64,000 nucleotides of DNA from Microbotryomycetes sp. JL201 (GCA_033819885.1 JAQYUZ010000004.1:372001-436000); one strand, 5' to 3'. Shown: positions 11,701-25,966, numbered from the stretch's first letter. The notes: generated by a model not told the origin, from the sequence alone. Program-made: numbers and translations.

Positions 11701-14700
11701 AGAGCTTGTCAACAAATTTGTCGATCTGTTTGGGCAAACTTTCAATGCTCAACGCAACGCTGAATACGTCTCTCATGTGCGCAAAGCTTTCGACAAGAAG
11801 CGCTGGTCCCGTCTCGTTGGGTTATGGCGCGAAGCCGCTCGCATGGCCGAGGCTCGGATTGCCGCACTATCGACAGCAGCGGCGGCGGCAGCGTCAAACC
11901 AAACGGACGCTCCGCGCAAACGGCGAAAGCTAGAAGCGGCGATTGAGAGCCTGCCATCGATGTGGACAGATTTTATGGCTCTTGTCGGCGAATTTGACGT
12001 GAGGCACGTTCAAAAGACTGGCAAGGGCAAGTTCGTATTCTCATTCGTCGAGGGTCCGCTCGCGAAGGCGATTCGGAATGGCGATTGGGTGTTGTTGGAC
12101 GAGGTCAATCTCGCTTCGGCAGAGACGTTAGAGTCGCTATCGACTTTGCTTCAAGCCCCCGATTCGTCTCTTGTCTTGTCAGAGCAGGGCGATCTCGAGC
12201 CAATCCCGCGACACGCCGAGTTCCGACTGTTTGCTTGCATGAACCCGGCGACAGATGTTGGCAAGCGTGACTTGCCATCCGGATTGCGTGCCAAATTCAG
12301 CGAGATTTGGGTTCCGCCACCCGACGAAGATCGTGACGCGCTCGTCAAGATCATTGAAGGCTATGTCGGTCGCCACGTCACGAACGATCTACCTGTTGTC
12401 GGTAATGTCGCCGATTTGTACACGGCTGTCAAAGCGCTTGCGATGTCTGCTCAGTTGTCCGATGGCGCCAATCAAGCGCCTCATTTCTCTATGCGCACGC
12501 TGGCCCGGGCGTTGACGTTCGCTGCCGAATTTGCCGATGCATTTGGACACCTTCGACGTTCGTTGTACGAAGGCTTTCTCATGTCTTTCACCATGTTGCT
12601 CGATCCCAAGAGCCAAGAGATTGTGTCCGCGCTTATCGTCAAGCATATTGTCGAACCCGCTCGCAACGCAAAGTCGCTGCTCAAACAACGCGTCAAAAGG
12701 ACGAGCAATGCGCCGGCGATTTTCATCGAACCTTATTGGCTTGAGACCGGCGACATGGAGCCGATGGAGCCCAAGGATTACATTCTGACGGCCTCTGTGC
12801 AGCGAAAGGTCGCTGATCTGGCTCGGGCCGTGCTCACGCGCAAAGTGCCGGTTTTGATCCAAGGTCCGACTTCAGCGGGAAAGACGAGTGTCGTCGAGTA
12901 CCTCGCCAAGCGTACAGGTCATCGTTTTGTACGCATCAACAACCACGAGCACACGGACATTCAAGAATATATCGGAACTTATGTGTCTGACCCGGACTCT
13001 GGCAAGCTCGTGTTTCAGGAGGGCGTTCTGGTACGCGCCCTGCGCAGAGGCGACTGGATCGTGCTCGACGAGCTTAACTTGGCACCCACTGACGTTCTGG
13101 AGGCCCTCAATCGTCTTCTCGACGATAATCGAGAGCTCGTCATTCCGGAAACTGGGGAAGTCGTCCGTCCACATCCACACTTTATGCTGTTTGCGACGCA
13201 GAATCCGCCAGGTCTCTATGGCGGTCGCAAAGTCTTGTCACGAGCGTTCAGAAACAGGTTCCTCGAGATGCACTTTGGCGACGTGCCCCAAAACGAGCTC
13301 GAGACCATCTTGTGCGAGCGGTGTGCGATCGCGCCGAGTTACGCGAAAAAGACTGTTGGCGTGTTCCTTGAATTGCAACGACGACGTCAAGCTGGACGCG
13401 TGTTTGAGCAAAAACAAGCTTTCGCAACGTTGCGTGACTTGTTCCGGTGGGGCGGACGAGGCTCAGTTGGGTATCAGCAGCTTGCCGAAGACGGGTACAT
13501 GTTGCTGGCAGAACGAGCGCGTCGAGCCGACGACAAGGTCGTTGTCAAAGAGGTTATCGAGTCGGAAATGAAAGTGAAGATCGACGAATTTTCGCTGTAC
13601 AACTTCGAACGGCTCGACGTGCTCGGTCTGCCTGATCCGCGACAAGCGACGGCGGACCTTGTCTGGACTGGTGCGATGCGACGACTGTATTTTCTGATCG
13701 CAGCCGCTCTCCATCGCGACGAGCCAGTCTTGCTTGTCGGCGAGACCGGCGCAGGCAAAACTTCAGTTTGTCAGGCACTAGCGGCAGCTGTAGGCAGACG
13801 ACTGCATATTGTCGGCTGCCACCAGAATACCGAGACGGCCGACTTGCTCGGCGGACAGCGACCTTTACGCAATCGCGCGGCCATTCAAGCTGGTCTCTTG
13901 GCGCGCGCCAAGGCCGAACTCGCCGACTTGAACGACGACGACTTCGACATTGTACTCGGCCGCATTGAAAGCCAAATCCAAAATACAGCTGGCGATGACA
14001 GAGCTCGCTTGGAGCAGCTAGTAGATGACATGCGCAAATCCACTGCGCTATTCGAGTGGCACGACGGCCCCCTGGTACAGGCGATGCGCGACGCTGATCT
14101 CATCCTGCTTGATGAAATATCGCTCGCCGACGATTCTGTGCTCGAGCGTCTCAACTCTGTGCTCGAGCCGTCGAGAACACTCGTCCTGGCCGAGAAAGGT
14201 GGTCGAGACCTCGACGACATTCGCATCGTTGGCCAACCTGGCTTCAAGATCCTAGCAACGATGAATCCTGGCGGCGATTTTGGCAAGAAAGAGCTGTCAC
14301 CAGCTTTGCGCAACCGATTCACCGAGATTTGGGTCCCCGCCGTTGACGATTTAGACGATCTGAGCTTGATCATCTCAAGTAGGTGGTCTGCGACTGCTCG
14401 TCAGCAACTCGAGCCGTACGGGCCAAAGATGTTGGACTTTGCCAAGTGGCTCGGCGCCGCTGTAGGCATGCCAGAAACTTTGGGCATCGGCCTGCGAGAC
14501 ATTCTCGGCTGGATTGACTTTTTGAACAATGCGAGGTGAGCTTTTCAGCAGCTTCGGAGTCTGAAATGAGCAGCTGTTGAGACGAGTTTCGTCCAAGCAG
14601 TCGCATCCTCGGCATTGGCGAGGCAAGCAGCAATCGAGCGAATAGCCTTGAAAGCGAGAGCAGCATGGCGTACGTCATAACAATCTTCCTTCCTCTGTTT

Positions 14701-17700
14701 TGACTCACTCCCGTTCGCGCCTACAGCCTTGCCCTCCCGGATGCATTCTGCCAGGGCGCGCTGATGAGCGTCGTTGATGGCTTGGGAGCCCTTCCGGCCA
14801 CGTCGGGTCTGTCCAAAGATGGCTTGGACAAACTCAGATCTTCGTGCTGGCGATTCCTGGAAAGCTTGGTCGACACAGCGATGGCGCCGGAAGCTTTACC
14901 GCTCGACGTCTCCGACGTCGGTCATCAGTTCGCTGTCGGCCCGTTCAGCATCAAGAAGGGTTCTTTGGCTCCGGCTTCGGTCGAATTCACTTTGCTTGCG
15001 CCTACTACAAAACTCAACGCCATGAGGCTGCTGCGCGCATTGCAGCTCAAAAAACCAGTTTTGCTTGAGGGCAGTCCAGGTGTCGGCAAAACGAGTCTCG
15101 TGACGGCACTGGCCGCAGCTACAGGACACAACCTCGTCCGCATCAATCTGTCTGACCAGACGGACCTTATGGATCTGCTTGGGAGTGATTTACCTGTCGA
15201 AGGTGGGAAGAGCGGCGAGTTTGCATGGAAGGACGCGCCATTCCTGGCAGCAATGCAGCATGGCGACTGGGTACTGCTCGACGAGATGAATCTGGCCTCT
15301 CAATCTATCCTTGAAGGCCTCAACTCGTGTCTCGATCACCGCGGCGCCGTCTACATTCCCGAGCTCGACCGTACGTTTAATCGTCATCCCGACTTCCGCA
15401 TTTTTGCAGCCCAAAATCCCCTCGGACAAGGTGGCGGTCGCAAGGGCTTGCCGAGATCGTTCCTGGATCGTTTCAGTGTCGTGCACATGGAAGAGCTCAA
15501 CTCTGTTGACCTCAATGCGATTGCCAGATCGTTGTATCCGGAGATGGACGTGACCATCATCGAGAAGATGGTCGCGTTCAATACTGATCTGCACCGACAG
15601 ACGATGGACAGCCGCAAATTTGGTCTCGAAGGTTCGCCGTGGGAGTTCAACTTGCGTGACGTCCTGAGATGGCTCTCGCTCATCAAGTCGTCAACTGCTC
15701 TTGACGCGCACCAAGGTCAAGCCATTGAATATTTCGGCTTGCTGTACCTGCAACGCTTCCGCAACGCAAAGGACAGGAATCACGTTGCGCAATTGTTCGA
15801 ATTGCACTTCGGCCAAAGTATTGATCCTGTCGAGCGACCTTGGCCTGCATTCAGCCCCGATCACGCTCAATTTGGCCACTCCCTCATCAAACGACAAGCG
15901 ACTCGCTGGGGAAACCGTCCGACAATGATGCAACCTATTACACACTCTTCGTTGCAACCGCTCGAGTCACTCGTCAAAACGATCGACATGGGCTGGCTTG
16001 CGATCTTGACTGGCCCTCGAGATTGCGGCAAGACGACGCTCGCTCGTCAAGTCGCTGCGCTCGTTGGTCGACGTTTGCATGAATTCTCGATGAGCGCCGA
16101 GGTCGACACGCTCGAACTGCTCGGCAGTTTTGAACAGACCGAGCGCACTCGGGACTTTGATCGCCTCATTGTCTCGGCTATTCGATTGGTTGAAGAGTCA
16201 ATCTTGACAGGTTTAGGCTCAAACCGCTCGTTGAGCCCCCATGCTATCGTCAATCAGCTTCGTCAGCGCCGTGATGATCTCGCTGCGAGTGATGTTGATC
16301 TCGTTCAGCTCTCGCAGTCTCTCAAAGAAGCATTGGAGGCTGTCGCCTCGGCGATACCGGCTGTCCAAGATGTCCTTACTAAACTTGACACAGCCACGTC
16401 TGCACCGCCGGCTGCAGCAAGGTTCGAATGGGTCGACGGCCCTCTTGTACAGGCTTTGAAGCACGGCGACTGGCTTCTGATCGAAGACGCCAATCTATGC
16501 AGCCCCTCTGTGCTTGACCGACTGAACTCGCTGTTCGAAAATGGTGGACGTTTGCAACTGGCGGAGCGCGGTCCTGTCAACGGCGAAATCGAGATCATCG
16601 ACCCACATCCGGATTTCCGCATGATCATGACGCTGGACCCGCGCAACGGCGAGTTGTCGCGCGCAATGCGCAATCGTGGTATCGAGATTGCCATGCTCGA
16701 CGAGCGCAAGCCGGAATCGCTCCTCGGCCCAATCAATTCAAATGCCCTTGTTGAGCCAGACTTGACATCCCTTTCCGGTGTCATCGAGCCTGCATGGATC
16801 AACGGTGACGACGACGCGCTTACTGTTAATATCATCACTGGCAGCTCGCCGCGACACTTTGGACTCATCTTGCGTCTCCAACGTGCACTTCAAGCTTTGC
16901 CGAATCGTGTCGAGTTTGCGATGCGGGAGCTAGAACGACAATCGACGGTGCAGCAGATCCAGTACGAAACGGCAGTGCAGGCCCAGCGCTCAGCCGTCCC
17001 GAGCTTTGTTTTCGAGTCTCAGGTATATCGCATTGGTTGCCGTCGCAGATAATTGCAGACTGACTAGTCCTCACTCCAGCCACTTGATCTCTCTTTGCGC
17101 CCAAATGCGGGGAATATGTCAATGGCGAGCTCTGTATCATCAGCCCTTGACGCGCTCGCCGCACTATTTTCGTCAACGTTCGTGCAGCCGACGGCCGTTG
17201 CCGCTGCTTCATCAAAGTCGATCAAAAGTTTGACTGTGTGGGAGAAATCACTTCTGCTCGCGCATGGTAAGTTCCGACAAGGCGAGGAAGACCAGGCTAC
17301 GGTGGCAGTTTATCCGTTGGCTCGAGCGCTGGTCGGGTTTGTCAGCCGGACTTTCAGTGCGGCTTTGGCAGAACAATCACCGAATGCATCGCAGGTGCGG
17401 CACAACCTGGGACCTTATCCTTTCATGTGTGTACTGACTTTTGCGGTGCAGAGCGCGGTTGCAGCGGGCGTGCTAATCCAGCGATCGATTGCCGAGCTGA
17501 AACTGGCTGCTTCATCGCGTGACTTTGATTACTCAACTGTTCAGCACGTCGTTGAGTGGATCTCGGCGGCTGTCGAGGCGCTGTCGTCTCGATCTGTGGA
17601 CTCGAACGATGTGGCGGCCTGCCTAGCACCGCTGCAACAGTCTTTGACTCTGACGAGCGGTCAAGCTATGGCCAATCTTTGGAAAGCTTTCCTCGTCGCC

Positions 17701-20700
17701 AAAAGTCTACCTCCTGCTCTGATGGAGGCATACAACAACTTGCTTGCCAGGGCAAGCGACAGTGATGCTACTCAATGGGAAAAAGGTACGAACATTTTTG
17801 CATGCGTTGGAGCGCGAATTTGTCTAAATATGCATGTCTTCAGCTACTGGTGACTTGTTCCAAGAAGTCGCAGTATCCTTCGGCCTGCCACAGGTTTTCA
17901 AGAGCGCGAAACAACAAGCAGATGCTGTGCATCTCATTAACTCCCTCACTTCGGTATGTTGCTTCCTCGCACTCTGCTCGACTCCCAGGCTGACCTCAGA
18001 CTTCAGCGCATCCCGCCAACGAGTGCAGAATCCACCGAGTCTGCTGCTGTCCGCGCCTTTGAAGCTTCTGGCTACTCGGTGGCAGAGCTTGCAGCGATAT
18101 CACAAGCTCTCACTGGAGCGACACATGTAGGTTACATCTCCGATCGTCCATCTCCATGCTTGCTGATCTTCAATTTTTAGCCTGCTTTGGCCGCATTCCT
18201 CGCTGTAGCCCGGCACTCAAATGTCTCCCCGCTGACGCGCACTTTGGCGGTTGCCCAATCAGTTGCATGGTCAGAGAGTATCGCCAGTGCGTCTCTCCCC
18301 TTTCTGCTTTAATCGCGTCTACTGACTCGCCGTGAAGCGCCGACTGCAGGCAAGACTGCGCTGGAGCTCAAAGCTATGCTCTCCTGGAGTGAGAACCTTG
18401 CTCTAGGCCTCGATGTAAGCGCCTCGGATCGTGCAGCGCACAGCACTCCCTGATCGGTCTCTGGTACAGGGCTCTTTGCGATCACCCGCCTCTCTTCTCA
18501 AACCGATCCTGCTTCGCTCCATCCTTGAGATCAAGTAAGTTGCCATGCAATCATCCCTTGTTACATGATCTCTAATATTGGGGCGTCAGGTCGGATGGCA
18601 GTGCCACTCTTGGGACTCTGACGCAGTGGCGCAATGCATTACTTCGTGCTGCGAAGACGCAACTAGGCTCCATAATTGGCGATCGCGCAAGTCGTGCCGC
18701 ATCGCTGCAAGCCATCATTAGCAGTGCCATTGTCAAGGCACGTATTATTCAATCGAGAACGACAGAAGCGAGTCTGATGATTCCTTTCGCAGATTGTCGT
18801 GGCTGCGCAGCCAGGTGAGCGTTTTGAGTTCACTGGCGATGGATCTACCACGAGCGTACATATGCTGTGCGAGAATGTGGCTTTGTGCGACGAACCGGTC
18901 CGAGAGGCGCTTTCAAACTATCTGGGACCAACTTTGAGCAAACTCGGACAGCAAAACGTCGCTATGCGCGACATTGCGCTATCCTATATCGGCTTTGCGC
19001 GCATGCTCTGGCACCTGTATTTCCCGAGCCTGCCTCTCGACCCGGCTGTCGGCTTCCAAGCACGCGCCCGATTCGTCGGTCGCCAACTTTTCGCAATGCA
19101 GGCGCTCTTCCAGGCTGTTCAAACGACTGAGCGCTCTCAGACGGGCAACGATCGTAACAAGAAGCTTGAACGGCTAGCGCAAGAAGTTCAAGCGCTGGAA
19201 GGCGAACGCGACTCGGCTGTCAGCTTCCCAGTCGCACGCGAAGGCAACCTGGCTATGCTCGCGGGTCTCTTTCAAGAGCTTAGGGGCTTTCAGCAGCAAG
19301 TTATAACGGACAAGCAGCTCGACGACTTTATCGGAGCTGCTCTTCAATCGATAACGCCCGAAGTCGTCAATCGCGAGACAAACCTCCAGCGCTCCATTGA
19401 TACGCTGTTGCGTCGCCTGCGCACGGCCTATGTGGACATGGATGATATCCTTGATCCCATCCGGCTTTCTCTATGCTCGCTTAAAATTGGCATGGCACTT
19501 TTGGTTCAGGCTCAGCAGCTTGTCGTTATCACGAAGGCGTATCGCAATCTCGGCGAGTTTGCTTCCCATGTCGTCTCGTTCCCTCGAGCTGCACATGTAA
19601 CAGCGATCGAGTCGCAAGAGCTTCCACTAAGCCTCAAGCTCGACGAAGCCCTCGTGCCCGCTTCGTTGGCGACAATGGCTCAGCTTTCGTCGTTGACGGA
19701 TCGTATCTCACGCTATGGTGGCCGGAATCATGACGAGCTCTTGCGCGTCAAACAAATGTACGACCGCTTGCACCACCTGTGGATTACCGATCGGAAACGT
19801 GAAGAGCAAGCCGCGCGTGAAGCTGAATCCATTTACAAGTCCAAGACGAACGTGCAAGAGATCAAGACGGACGAAGAAATAGAAGCCGCTGAATTTGCCG
19901 AGCTTTTCCCCACTTATGACGAGGCGACTGAAGACGAAGTCTCGAACAACAAGACCAACGACTTGCATGGTTCGAGCAAGCCTAAGCGTTTCTTACAGCC
20001 CTCAGAACAATCAGCTATCGTCCATCTGCATCTCCTGCTTTTCTCGAGGGGTTATCAGGATGTTAGAGCTAGCGGGTTGACATGGGACAGCCTGCGCGAC
20101 TCGGTCGTCTCTACGTTGCTACCAAAACTATTCGACGTGCTCGGCGACGACATCGACCGATCAAGTGCTGCATGGCGGATTGAGACGCTCGTCCACCTAA
20201 TCAAGTCCGGTGAAGAGGCCACTTCGGCCGCCGACGTCCGAGGCGATTTCTACACCGAATCGAATGTGCCGGAGACGTCAAAGGCTACCCCTGTCTTGCA
20301 AGCCTTTGCCAAGCGGCTTTCTGACCTGATTGCGACTTGGCCAGAACAGATGGTCTTGCAAACGCTGCTTGACCGCTGCAACAGTATTCTCGCATTCACT
20401 GCATCGTCGCCAATTGCCAAGATTTTGACTGCGCTCGAACAGCTGCTGTCTCAGACAGAGGATTGGGAGACGTATGCAAGTCGAGAACACTCTGTCGCCG
20501 CAGACAGGTCTGCCATCATCGAGCTCATCGTGCGGTGGAGACGGCTCGAGCTCTCGTGCTGGTCCAAGCTCCTTGACGGAGTTCAGCAACGCTTTGCGGA
20601 CACAATTTCGGAGTGGTGGTTCCGCTTCTACGAAACGGTGATTCAAGGAGCGCTTGAGACGAGAGACGATGAAGAACGTCAGCAATTTCTGCGAGAGCTG

Positions 20701-23700
20701 GTCACAGTCCTGGATTCGTTCCTGAGTTCCAGCTCTGTCGGACAGTTTTCCGCTCGACTCGAGCTCGCGGCTTCGTTCGCTAACTTTGCGAGTGTACTTG
20801 GACAAGAGTTCGCCAACGAAAAAGTAAGCTCTAATCCCGTCTTCGGCTGGTTTCTCCTCATTGACTCGCTCCCTTGTGCCGCAGGGCTCGGTTTCGACTT
20901 TGGACAGCGTAGGGCGATTGGTCAACAACGTCGTTTCCTTCTACGACCAATATTCACCTGCCGTAAAAATGTTCATTGCCGCCGAACGAGGCAAGGTTGA
21001 CAAGGAGGTCAAGAATGTCATCAAGCTCGCGAGCTGGAAGGACATCAACGTGTATGCGCTTCGTCAGAGCGCTATCAAGAGTCATCACATGCTCTACAAG
21101 CAAGTGCGGAAGTTGCGCACCGTGTTGCAGCAACCAGCCAGCGACTTCTTCCGCTCTGTCGACCTGTCAAAAGCTGTCGGATTCAGGTGAGCAGAGAACA
21201 GTTCGGTCCTCGTGCGCATTAGGTTGATCTGATTGCCGAATGCACAGTGCAAATGTTGTCGAGCTTGATTTATCTTTTGCGGCTGAAGCGATGCTGCCAA
21301 ATCCTCAATTCGGCTCGTTGCATGTCGGTCAACACATCCAACAACTCGATTTGACCTTGAAGCGCTTGAGCAACCTTTTCAGCGCCAAGATCGATCCGCA
21401 ACTCGTCAGGAATGATGCCGACATCGTTGAGAATCTGGCTACACAAATCATCTCGACGGCCAAGGCCCTTCGCGAAGAGTCGACGGACGGCGAGGAGGAA
21501 GGAAAGGAGCAGCGCATCAAAGCTCTCGCTACACGAAAGCGTCGAGCTTGGATTGAGTTGCTCCGCGAGCTCAAACGACTTGGCCTGTCTCCTTCGCCAC
21601 CGCCGGACGTGGTCAAGCGCCTGTCTGATCCGGCATATATCTATAGCCTCTCGACTCTACAATCCATCATCGCCTCGGCTTCAGAGCATGTTCCTGAGAC
21701 TGTGAGAGCTCAGTTGCGTCGCGTCGACGAGTATCATTTCAAGCTCGTGTCCGACCTGCCTGCGTTGCACAAGTGCCCCGCTGAGCACAGCGACGACATT
21801 TCGACGCGAGAAGTCCAGCGCGCCGTTGGATCGATCGAGAGTGGACTCTCATTGGCAATGCAGCATCGCAACGCGCTGCACGAAGCTCTTCACGCCCAAC
21901 TCGCCTTGCAGCACCTTGTCGACCGCTTTGACGTCGTGTCAGCTCATCAATCGCGACTTTCAGCGCACAGCGCTGCGAGACATTCTCAGCATGACGTGGC
22001 GGCCGCGTTGTTTGTCATGGAAGAGACGGTCGACAAGCTTTCCGACTACCGAAAGCTCGCCGGCGCAGAGGCCGTCGACTGCAGCTCAGTTGACCACATC
22101 GTCACTCTCTATCGCTCGAAGCTCGTCGACTTGCATTCGAGGCTGACGACGACGATGGACAATATGTTTGGTCTGAAACATTCACTGGCTACAACTGCGG
22201 AGCGGAAACTCGTCGACGACGCGAACAGCTGTATTGAGAATTTGCGTCGCGATGTCGTCGAGGCAACATGTCCCGACTCACTCGTTTACTTGCTTGAACC
22301 TCTTCAAGCGTGGGCAGCTGGCTTTGGCCGCTCAGACATGGAGACGCCTTTGGCAGATTTGATCGACTTGTCGTCACTCTTTGCGGCCCATGCCGAGCTC
22401 ATCGACTCTGTGCTGGTTATTGCCCAAGATCTCAAGCGCACGGTGGACTTGCGAATCCCGACAGCTCCTGATATGGCTGACATCGACGAAGTGCCGGACC
22501 AGACGCTCAAAAAGCTGGGTCGAGCGCTTCAAGACGTACTCGGCGTGTTTCGCTTGCCTCAACTGCTACAACGCGCTGGGGATTTCGACCGACAGTGTCA
22601 CAAGGCGCTCGCGTCGGCCGACGAAGCTGCGCAGCAACAAGTCCAAGCGTTGATTCAGCGCGTCTCACCTTTCGTACGGCTCGTCTCGACTGAAGCTCAC
22701 CGTTTGCTGCAATCGTTCCTCAACTGGCACAAGTCGTCGCTCAAGCTGTCGCATGTGCTCATTTCGGTCGTCATCGAGCTGTGTGCGTCTGGTTTCTGCA
22801 AGCCCGCGGATTCGAGTGGTCAAGGCGAGGAGGCAGCCGACGGGAAGACTTCTGACGGGACGGGAATGGCCGATGGTCAAGGAGCCAAGAACGTCAGCAA
22901 CGAGATTGAAGACGAGTCGCAAGTGGAAGGCTTGCAGAATGACGTGCAGCAGGAGAAGAACGAGCAGGGACAGGAGAAGGACGAAGGCGAAGATGATGCG
23001 ATCGAGATGAGCGCAGACTTTGAGGGCGATTTGGAAGACAGAGGAGACGGTGAAAAGGACGAGAAGGAGGATGGTGACAGTGACGAAGAGGAAGAAGAAG
23101 ATCAGGAGCCGGAGGAGCAGGTAGCTGACGTTGACCCGCTTGATCCATCGACGGTTGACGAAAAGTTTTGGGGCGACGAGGAGGAAGACGGAAAGGACCA
23201 GAAAGACGGTCCATCAAACGAGCAAGTCAATCAAGAGACGAAACAGGCTGGAGAGTCAGAGATGACGGCCAAGGACGAGGAGGGAGGACCGCCCAAGCCT
23301 CGAGGAGACGACGCAAAGGAGCAAGCGAGCGAAGAAGAGCAGAAGGACGCCAAAGAAGCAGAATCGGCGGCTGACATGGAGCAAGATGCAGAGCTTGATG
23401 AGCATGGAAAAGAAGATGAGCCAGAAGGTGAAGAGGGGGAAGCCGACGGCGAGCAGCAAGATGGCGATCAAGTCCAAGACGATCAAGTCGATCGCATCGA
23501 CAACGGCATGCCCGAGGCCGACAATCTAGATCTACCAGACGACATGAACATGGACGGGGAAGACAAGAAGGATGACGAGGGGGAGGGAGAGGATGATGAT
23601 GATCTCGGCGATCTCAACTCATTGCCCGATGGTGAGTGTCGTTGCTTTGCACAGCTTTGATTGCTCGACTGACAAATATTCCTCCGAACAGACAAAGACG

Positions 23701-25640
23701 GCGACGAGGGAGAGCAGAGACGAGACGAGCTCGACGAGATAGGCGAAAGCCGCGATGACGAGGAAGACGACGCTCTTCAATTAGAAGGGGACGAAAGCCT
23801 TCAGCCTGAAAAACCTGAGGACGCAGTCGAAGAAAGCACTACGACTGATCAGTCGCTCGGCGGCGTCCAGGAGGGCGAAACTGGAGGAGACGGCTCAGCT
23901 GACAGTGCAGCTCAGGTCGACGCCAAATCGAACCAGGACGAGTCAAAGCAATCCGGGCAGCGTGGCCAGGACCTGCAGTCGTTAGACGCGACCGAAAATG
24001 AGCCCATAGCCGAGGCCCAGGACGTCGATATGAAGGATGAGACGGCCCAAGACGAGTCGCAAGCTCAGGCACCGTCAAACGCTGGGACCGGTCCCGCCAA
24101 GGAGCGTGCGGATGCTTCAGCGCCTGGCGAGCAGCCTCAATTCGACGCTGCGTCTCGCGAGCAGCACCGTAGTCTCGGCGATGCGCTACAGCAATGGCAA
24201 CGTCGACTCGACGCCATTCCTGATCTACACCCAGACGAGGAGCAACAGCCGCAAAATGCGGCAGACATGTCCGAGTCGAAGCAGACTGAGGGTGAAGTTG
24301 GTTTCGTTCAGGAGGGCGATGAGCAAGAGCACGATGAGCAGGCACTTGGACCTGCAGGCGAAGAGCAAGTTCAAGCCCTCGAAAACCTGCGACTCGGAGA
24401 GGAGGAACTTGAGCCGTCATTCGAGCCGGACGCAATGGACCAAGACCTATCCGCTCTAGCAGCACCCGCTCCGCAAGCCACGACCGTAAATTTGACCGGA
24501 TCGTCACTCGCAGAGGCTGACGCAAAGGCAGTGCCGGCCAACGATGCTCGCGACGAAACTCTTGGCGACACTCAGCGGGACACGGACGTGATTGACATGG
24601 AGCGTGACGACGACCATTTGACCTCAGCGCCCCTGCCGCATGCTCTCGATCCCGACCTCAACGAAAAGGTCGAACAGGCGATGCTTCAATGGCGTTCGGG
24701 CGAGGACGATGAGCACATCAATGCGGATGGCGTCTGGCGCATGTACGAGACGCTCACGCGCGACTTGTCGTTTGCACTGACGGAGCAGCTTCGACTCATT
24801 TTGGAACCAACGCTCGCGACCCGTCTCAAGGGCGACTACCGCTCGGGCAAGCGGCTCAACCTCAAGAAGATCATTCCATACATCGCGTCCGAGTTCACAA
24901 AGGACAAAATTTGGCTGCGTCGAACGCGCCCGAGTCAACGCGAATATCAAGTGATGATCTCGATTGACGACTCAAAGTCGATGGCCGACTCGCATTCGGT
25001 GCACCTCGCTTTCCAATCGCTCGCGCTGATAGCTCGATCTCTGACTCGTCTTGAGGTCGGTGGCGTCTCGATCAGCAAGTTTGGCGATTCGATGGACGTA
25101 TTGCACGACTTTGACCAAGGACCTGTGAGCGAGGACGTCGGAGCCAAGCTGCTTGAGCGTTTCACGTTCTCTCAACGGACGACAGACGTAAGGTTGCTCG
25201 TCGAGCAGAGCTTGACACATCTTGCGCGTGCCCGCGAGACCGCCAGAAGCGGTAAATCGTCTTTGAACGCTGGTGACTTGTGGCAGCTCGAAATCATCAT
25301 CTCGGACGGCATGTGTCAGGACCACGACAAGCTTCGAGCTCTTTTGCGACGCGCTGCGGAGCAGAAGGTCATGTTTGTATTCGTCGTTATCGACTCTTTG
25401 CATCGTCGAGCCGATGGTGATGCTGCGACCAGAGGCGACGTCGCCGCTTCCGACAGTTCCATCTTGGCGATGAAGTCTGTCTCTTACTCGAAAGGCGCAG
25501 ACGGGCGGCTCGAGCTCAAAATGAAACGGTACATTGACGATTTCCCATTCGACATGTTTGTCGTCTTGCGAGATGTGGACGCGTTACCAGACGTGCTCAG
25601 CGCAACCTTGAGACAGTTCTTTGAAAAAGTCAGTCTGTGA
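8710..25640 (+). CDS. MDN1: Midasin (MDN1/REA1), giant AAA+ ATPase of 60S ribosome assembly
   Basis: Eighteen exons: 8710-9281, 9350-10897, 10961-11163, 11222-11632, 11691-14535, 14601-14669, 14727-17022, 17080-17785, 17844-17953, 18007-18126, 18181-18286, 18350-18414, 18470-18534, 18590-18737, 18793-20823, 20885-21186, 21248-23631 and 23692-25640. The coding length divides by three and gives 5309 aa (yeast Mdn1 is about 4900). Six AAA modules in one chain have P-loops near residues 475, 864, 1306, 1598, 2001 and 2316. Modules 2-5 have intact Walker A (GETGTGKT, GPTSAGKT, GETGAGKT, GSPGVGKT) and LLDE/VLDE Walker B. Module 1 is degenerate in both (PPSSGKM; VVLTSID). Module 6 keeps GPRDCGKT but has LLIEDANL. 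A long linker, an Asp/Glu-rich region (about residues 4400-4980) and a C-terminal VWA/MIDAS domain (DDSKS near residue 5085) follow. It remodels nuclear pre-60S particles through MIDAS contacts with Rsa4 and Ytm1. One intron (18738-18792) appears to be GC-AG. Confidence 0.97.
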
Positions 25641-25966
25641 ACGAACACATTATGAGATGGCTAGCGTACTGACAGAGCGTGGTGTGATCACAGGTCTCGT
25701 CTGACCGGTGATTTCGGAATGAGCGGCGCGAGCGATGGCGCGAGTTTGATTAACAGGGTTTTGGTTTGAATGGAGCGCTTTTCGATTCAGGGTGTGACAT
25801 GTTGATTCAAATATGCAATTTATAGAGATTTATTGACGAAGAATGTTCGGCACTCGGCCCGGTTTGAGTTTGGTGCCGAAGTCGATCGACGCACAACGTT
25901 TACTGAGCTAGTGTACGCCCGTTCAGTGCTTCAAATCAGCTCGAAGGAACGGTGCGGCTTGCGTGA
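25641..25966. other. Intergenic stretch between MDN1 and the VBA-like transporter
   Basis: About 326 bp. A short A/T-rich part (25795-25850) lies among otherwise average sequence. I see no ORF with family signal and no repeat. It presumably holds the MDN1 3' end and the transporter promoter. Confidence 0.5.

Noticed and set aside
20278-20928. A 216-codon antisense frame in midasin
   Set aside because: Same reasoning: a shadow of a 2-kb sense exon, and its composition is not protein-like.
23839-24525. A 228-codon antisense frame over the acidic part of midasin
   Set aside because: Asp/Glu codons read backwards give Leu/Arg/Pro-rich nonsense. There is no motif, and the sense exon is clearly real.
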